Shown here: positions 61,700 to 64,000 of the stretch, in pieces | Layout of the letters: the number at the start of each line of letters is the position of its first letter | Numbering within the stretch: position 1 is the stretch's first letter | Assembly: GCF_900110925.1 (NCBI RefSeq) | Contig: NZ_FOFP01000013.1 | Location: forward strand, 1-64,000 | Source: Pseudomonas cuatrocienegasensis | Lineage (GTDB): Bacteria > Pseudomonadota > Gammaproteobacteria > Pseudomonadales > Pseudomonadaceae | Direction: 5' to 3' | DNA: 64,000 nt | Made by a program: the position numbers and the translations under genes | Notes under the pieces: model-generated | Told to the model about the DNA's origin: nothing | What the model saw: the letters and a program-made list of their open reading frames with translations, nothing else | The model's database searches: none

Positions 61700-62911
61700 A
61701 TGCAGTTGATCGACAAACTTACCGTCCTCGCCGACGCCGCCAAGTACGACGTGTCCTGCGCCAGCAGCGGCGCGCCCAAACGCAGCTCCAAGGGCAAGGA
61801 CGGCCTGGGTGCCACCAATGGCATGGGCATCTGCCACAGCTTTACCCCGGACGGCCGTTGCGTCGCCCTGCTGAAGATCCTGCTGACCAACTTCTGCCTG
61901 TACGACTGCCAGTATTGCGTCAACCGCCGCTCCAGCGATGTACCACGGGCGCGCTTCACCCCCGAAGAAGTGGTCACCCTGACCCTGGATTTCTACCGGC
62001 GCAACTGCATCAGCGGGCTGTTTCTCAGCTCCGGCATCATTCGTTCGGCCGACTACACCATGGAGCAGCTCAACCGCGTGGCCAAGCTGCTGCGTGAGGA
62101 GCACGGCTTTCGCGGTTATATCCACCTCAAAACCATTCCCGACGCCGACCCGCTGCTGATCGAGGAGGCCGGCCGCTATGCCGACCGCCTGAGCGTCAAT
62201 ATCGAGTTGCCCACCGAAGCCAGCCTGATACGCCTGGCGCCGGAAAAACAGGTCGTGACGATCAAGCAGGCGATGCACTCAATCCACCAGGGCGAGCACC
62301 AGGCCCGCGAGGAAAAAGGCTCGCCGCGCTTTGCCCCGGCCGGGCAGAGCACGCAGATGATCGTCGGTGCCGACGCCACCGATGACAGCACCATCCTGCA
62401 CACCGCTCAGTCCCTGTACGGCGATTACCGCCTACGGCGGGTCTATTACTCGGCGTTCAGCCCGATCCCCCACAGCCCCAACACCGTGCCCTTCGAGGCC
62501 CCACCACTGTTGCGTGAACACCGTTTGTACCAGGCGGATTTCCTCATGCGCGGTTACGGCTTCGCGGCCGGCGAGCTGCTCAGCGGCCCCGGCAACCTGG
62601 CGCTGGATATCGACCCGAAACTGGCCTGGGCACTGAACAACCGCGAGCACTTTCCGGTCGACCTCAACCGCGCCGAACCGGCGATGATCGCCCGCGTGCC
62701 GGGCATTGGCGTGCTCAGCGCCCAGCGCCTGGTCAGCCTGCGCCGGCAAAAACGCATTCGCTATGAAGACCTCACGCGCCTGCGCTGCGCCCTGGAAAAA
62801 GCCAAACCCTTTATCGTCACCCACGACTATCGCCCGCAACTCGCCACCCGCGAATCCCTGCTACTGCGCCAGCAGCTGAGCGAAACGCCGCAGCAGATGG
62901 CGCTGTGGTGA
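61700..62911 (+). CDS. radical SAM putative DNA modification/repair protein (TIGR03916 type)
   Basis: A 403-residue iron-sulfur enzyme. The radical SAM cysteines are Cys66, Cys70, Cys73 in TNFCLYDCQYC; FLSSGIIRSADYTMEQLNRV and GYIHLKTIPDADPLLIEEAG are typical, and the C-terminus has a helix-hairpin-helix DNA-binding motif, RVPGIGVLSAQRLVSLRRQ. Always paired in bacteria with the next gene's family. Start ATG 61700 leaves the LexA box just upstream. The lesion or base acted on is unknown. Confidence 0.9.
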   Translation: MQLIDKLTVLADAAKYDVSCASSGAPKRSSKGKDGLGATNGMGICHSFTPDGRCVALLKILLTNFCLYDCQYCVNRRSSDVPRARFTPEEVVTLTLDFYRRNCISGLFLSSGIIRSADYTMEQLNRVAKLLREEHGFRGYIHLKTIPDADPLLIEEAGRYADRLSVNIELPTEASLIRLAPEKQVVTIKQAMHSIHQGEHQAREEKGSPRFAPAGQSTQMIVGADATDDSTILHTAQSLYGDYRLRRVYYSAFSPIPHSPNTVPFEAPPLLREHRLYQADFLMRGYGFAAGELLSGPGNLALDIDPKLAWALNNREHFPVDLNRAEPAMIARVPGIGVLSAQRLVSLRRQKRIRYEDLTRLRCALEKAKPFIVTHDYRPQLATRESLLLRQQLSETPQQMALW

Positions 62912-63771
62912 TGCACCTGGTCGAGTTCGATGGCAGCTTCGCCGGCTGGCGCCAGGCCGCTCGACGCTTGTTGCACGAGGGCATTGCGCCGCACGCGATT
63001 ACTTGGCGCAGTGGCAACGAAGCACCTGGCCTGTTTGACGCAGCCCAGGCCAGCGTGCCGGCTACCGCCGCCAGTGCACGGGTGCGCATCCCCCGGCAAT
63101 TGCTCGACGAGCTGGAGGCGGCGGCGCGCTTTCGTGTAGCCGACCGCTGGAGCTTGCTCTACCGCATCCTCTGGCGCGTGGCCAAGGGGGACGTGGCGGC
63201 AAGACTGGCCGGGGATATCGACGGTAGCGAACTGCACAAACGGCTCAAGGCGGTGCGCCGCGAAGCCCATCACCTGCATGCCTTTCTGCGCTTTCGGCCG
63301 TGCCAGAGCGAGGCGTGCGGCGCCGAGTTCGTTGCCTGGTTCGAGCCGGCCCATGACATCCTGGCCAGCGCCTCGCTGCATTTTGCCGAGCGTATGGGCC
63401 GCCACCGCTGGCTGATCGCCACACCCGACGGCGCGGTATTCTGGGATGGACAGCAGTTACAGGAGCAGCGCCCTTGCCCGCCTGCCTGGCGGGCCCTGGC
63501 TGAACAGCCAGTGGATGAGGGGCAGGCGCTGTGGCTGGCCTACTACGGCAGCACCTTCAACCCGGCGCGGCTGAATCGCAGCGTGTTGGAGAGCAACTTG
63601 CCGGTGCGTTTCTGGCGGCACCTGCCGGAAGGGCCGCTGATCCCGCAGCTGATGAGCCAGGCACGCGCTGGGGCGCAGCGCGATGGCCAGGCGGCCGCGG
63701 TGGCGCGCCAGGCCGGCAAACGTATCCGCGCCGGTGTCAGCGGAAACGCCGACCCGGATCGTCCTGACTGA
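62911..63771 (+). CDS. TIGR03915-family putative DNA repair protein
   Basis: A 286-residue protein with the DUF4130-like core: DGSFAGWRQAARRLL at the N-terminus, RKLVREAHHLHAF-like RRYW segment KRLKAVRREAHHLHAFLRFR, WFEPAHDILASASLHFAERM, and FWRHLPEGPLIPQLMSQARA at the end. Some relatives are fused to a uracil-DNA-glycosylase (UdgX-type) domain; none is present here. The ATG overlaps the radical SAM stop by one base (TGATG), so both are made together under the LexA box. Biochemistry unproven. Confidence 0.88.
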   Translation: MHLVEFDGSFAGWRQAARRLLHEGIAPHAITWRSGNEAPGLFDAAQASVPATAASARVRIPRQLLDELEAAARFRVADRWSLLYRILWRVAKGDVAARLAGDIDGSELHKRLKAVRREAHHLHAFLRFRPCQSEACGAEFVAWFEPAHDILASASLHFAERMGRHRWLIATPDGAVFWDGQQLQEQRPCPPAWRALAEQPVDEGQALWLAYYGSTFNPARLNRSVLESNLPVRFWRHLPEGPLIPQLMSQARAGAQRDGQAAAVARQAGKRIRAGVSGNADPDRPD

Positions 63772-64000
63772 CTTCCAGAGACAACCCCTGGGACATAGTG
63801 GTCAGGTGGTCGCCGTCGGCTTCCGAACCCAGCTTGATCATCAGGCGCAGGTCGTTGGCCGAGTCGGCATACAGCAGGGCGTCTTCGTAGGTGATCTCGC
63901 CCTGGCTGTAGAGGGCGTACAGGGCCTGGTCGAAGGTCTGCATGCCCTGCTCGGTGGAACGTTTCATCAAGTTCTTGAGCTCGTGCACATCACCCTTGCG
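63737..64000 (-). CDS. pilU: type IV pilus retraction ATPase PilU, C-terminal end, cut by window edge
   Basis: The frame is open to the right edge; 87 codons are visible. RKGDVHELKNLMKRSTEQGM, TFDQALYALYSQGEITYEDA and LYADSANDLRLMIKL match the C-terminus of PilU rather than PilT. It powers pilus retraction together with PilT. The last 35 bases overlap the end of the convergent DNA-repair gene. Confidence 0.92.
   Translation of the reverse strand, partial: RKGDVHELKNLMKRSTEQGMQTFDQALYALYSQGEITYEDALLYADSANDLRLMIKLGSEADGDHLTTMSQGLSLEVSQDDPGRRFR

Noticed and set aside
1..64000. CRISPR array, tRNA or rRNA genes
   Set aside because: No regularly spaced direct repeats and no tRNA cloverleaf or rRNA sequence was noticed on either strand.

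Overview
The window reads as a Pseudomonas chromosome, most like the P. mendocina/P. pseudoalcaligenes/P. stutzeri side of the genus. The right half is conserved backbone: dTDP-rhamnose genes, dctBD-dctPQM, fabY, cysQ-nudE-yrfG, fdhD with an FdhF-like oxidoreductase, pyrR-pyrB-pyrX and the end of pilU. From memory, the order rml, dct, fabY, cysQ, nudE, yrfG matches P. aeruginosa PAO1 around PA5161-PA5177.

Left half (about 1.3-34.4 kb): a large exopolysaccharide (EPS) locus of the exosortase type. It holds a minus-strand run of glycosyltransferases and decorating acyl- and pyruvyltransferases (2440-11379), a GMC oxidoreductase with a tiny Tat-signal partner (11507-13146), a Wzx-like flippase divergent from a Wzy/ligase-like polymerase, a secreted clan GH-A glycosidase, galE, an export unit (BY-kinase, Wzz/GNVR protein, beta-barrel, Wza-like protein), a WcaJ-type priming transferase, the exosortase-associated ATPase, the PrsT-like TPR lipoprotein, and an exosortase-EpsI fusion best called XrtD. 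Three small secreted proteins end in VPLPA-CTERM-type tripartite signals (24456-25034, 25076-25618, 33682-34428) and are the likely substrates. Assembly would run from priming on undecaprenyl phosphate, through chain building and decoration, to flipping, polymerisation and export, while XrtD processes the surface proteins.

The island shows rearrangement: an IS66 transposase end and a decayed second IS66 copy at the left edge, a dead IS5-family element at 25802-26689, a broken 5' copy of a glycosyltransferase gene at 10411-10649, and two AT-rich genes (1287-2300 and 9525-10406).

Right half (35.5-64 kb): rfbBACD, an overlapping operon for dTDP-L-rhamnose; dctBD with a good sigma-54 promoter ahead of dctPQM (C4-dicarboxylate TRAP uptake); an acyl-CoA synthetase; fabY; cysQ-nudE convergent with yrfG; a LysR regulator; fdhD with a molybdopterin oxidoreductase; a TorF-like porin; a glycine-zipper protein; pyrR-pyrB-pyrX with a zinc-site-less dihydroorotase homologue; a double TM2 protein; a radical SAM/TIGR03915 DNA-repair pair behind a LexA box; and the pilU 3' end. 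Three intergenic stretches carry REP-like repeats about 86-99 bp long and a fourth carries a fragment.

No tRNA, rRNA or CRISPR array was seen. Family names come from reading motifs, not from searches.
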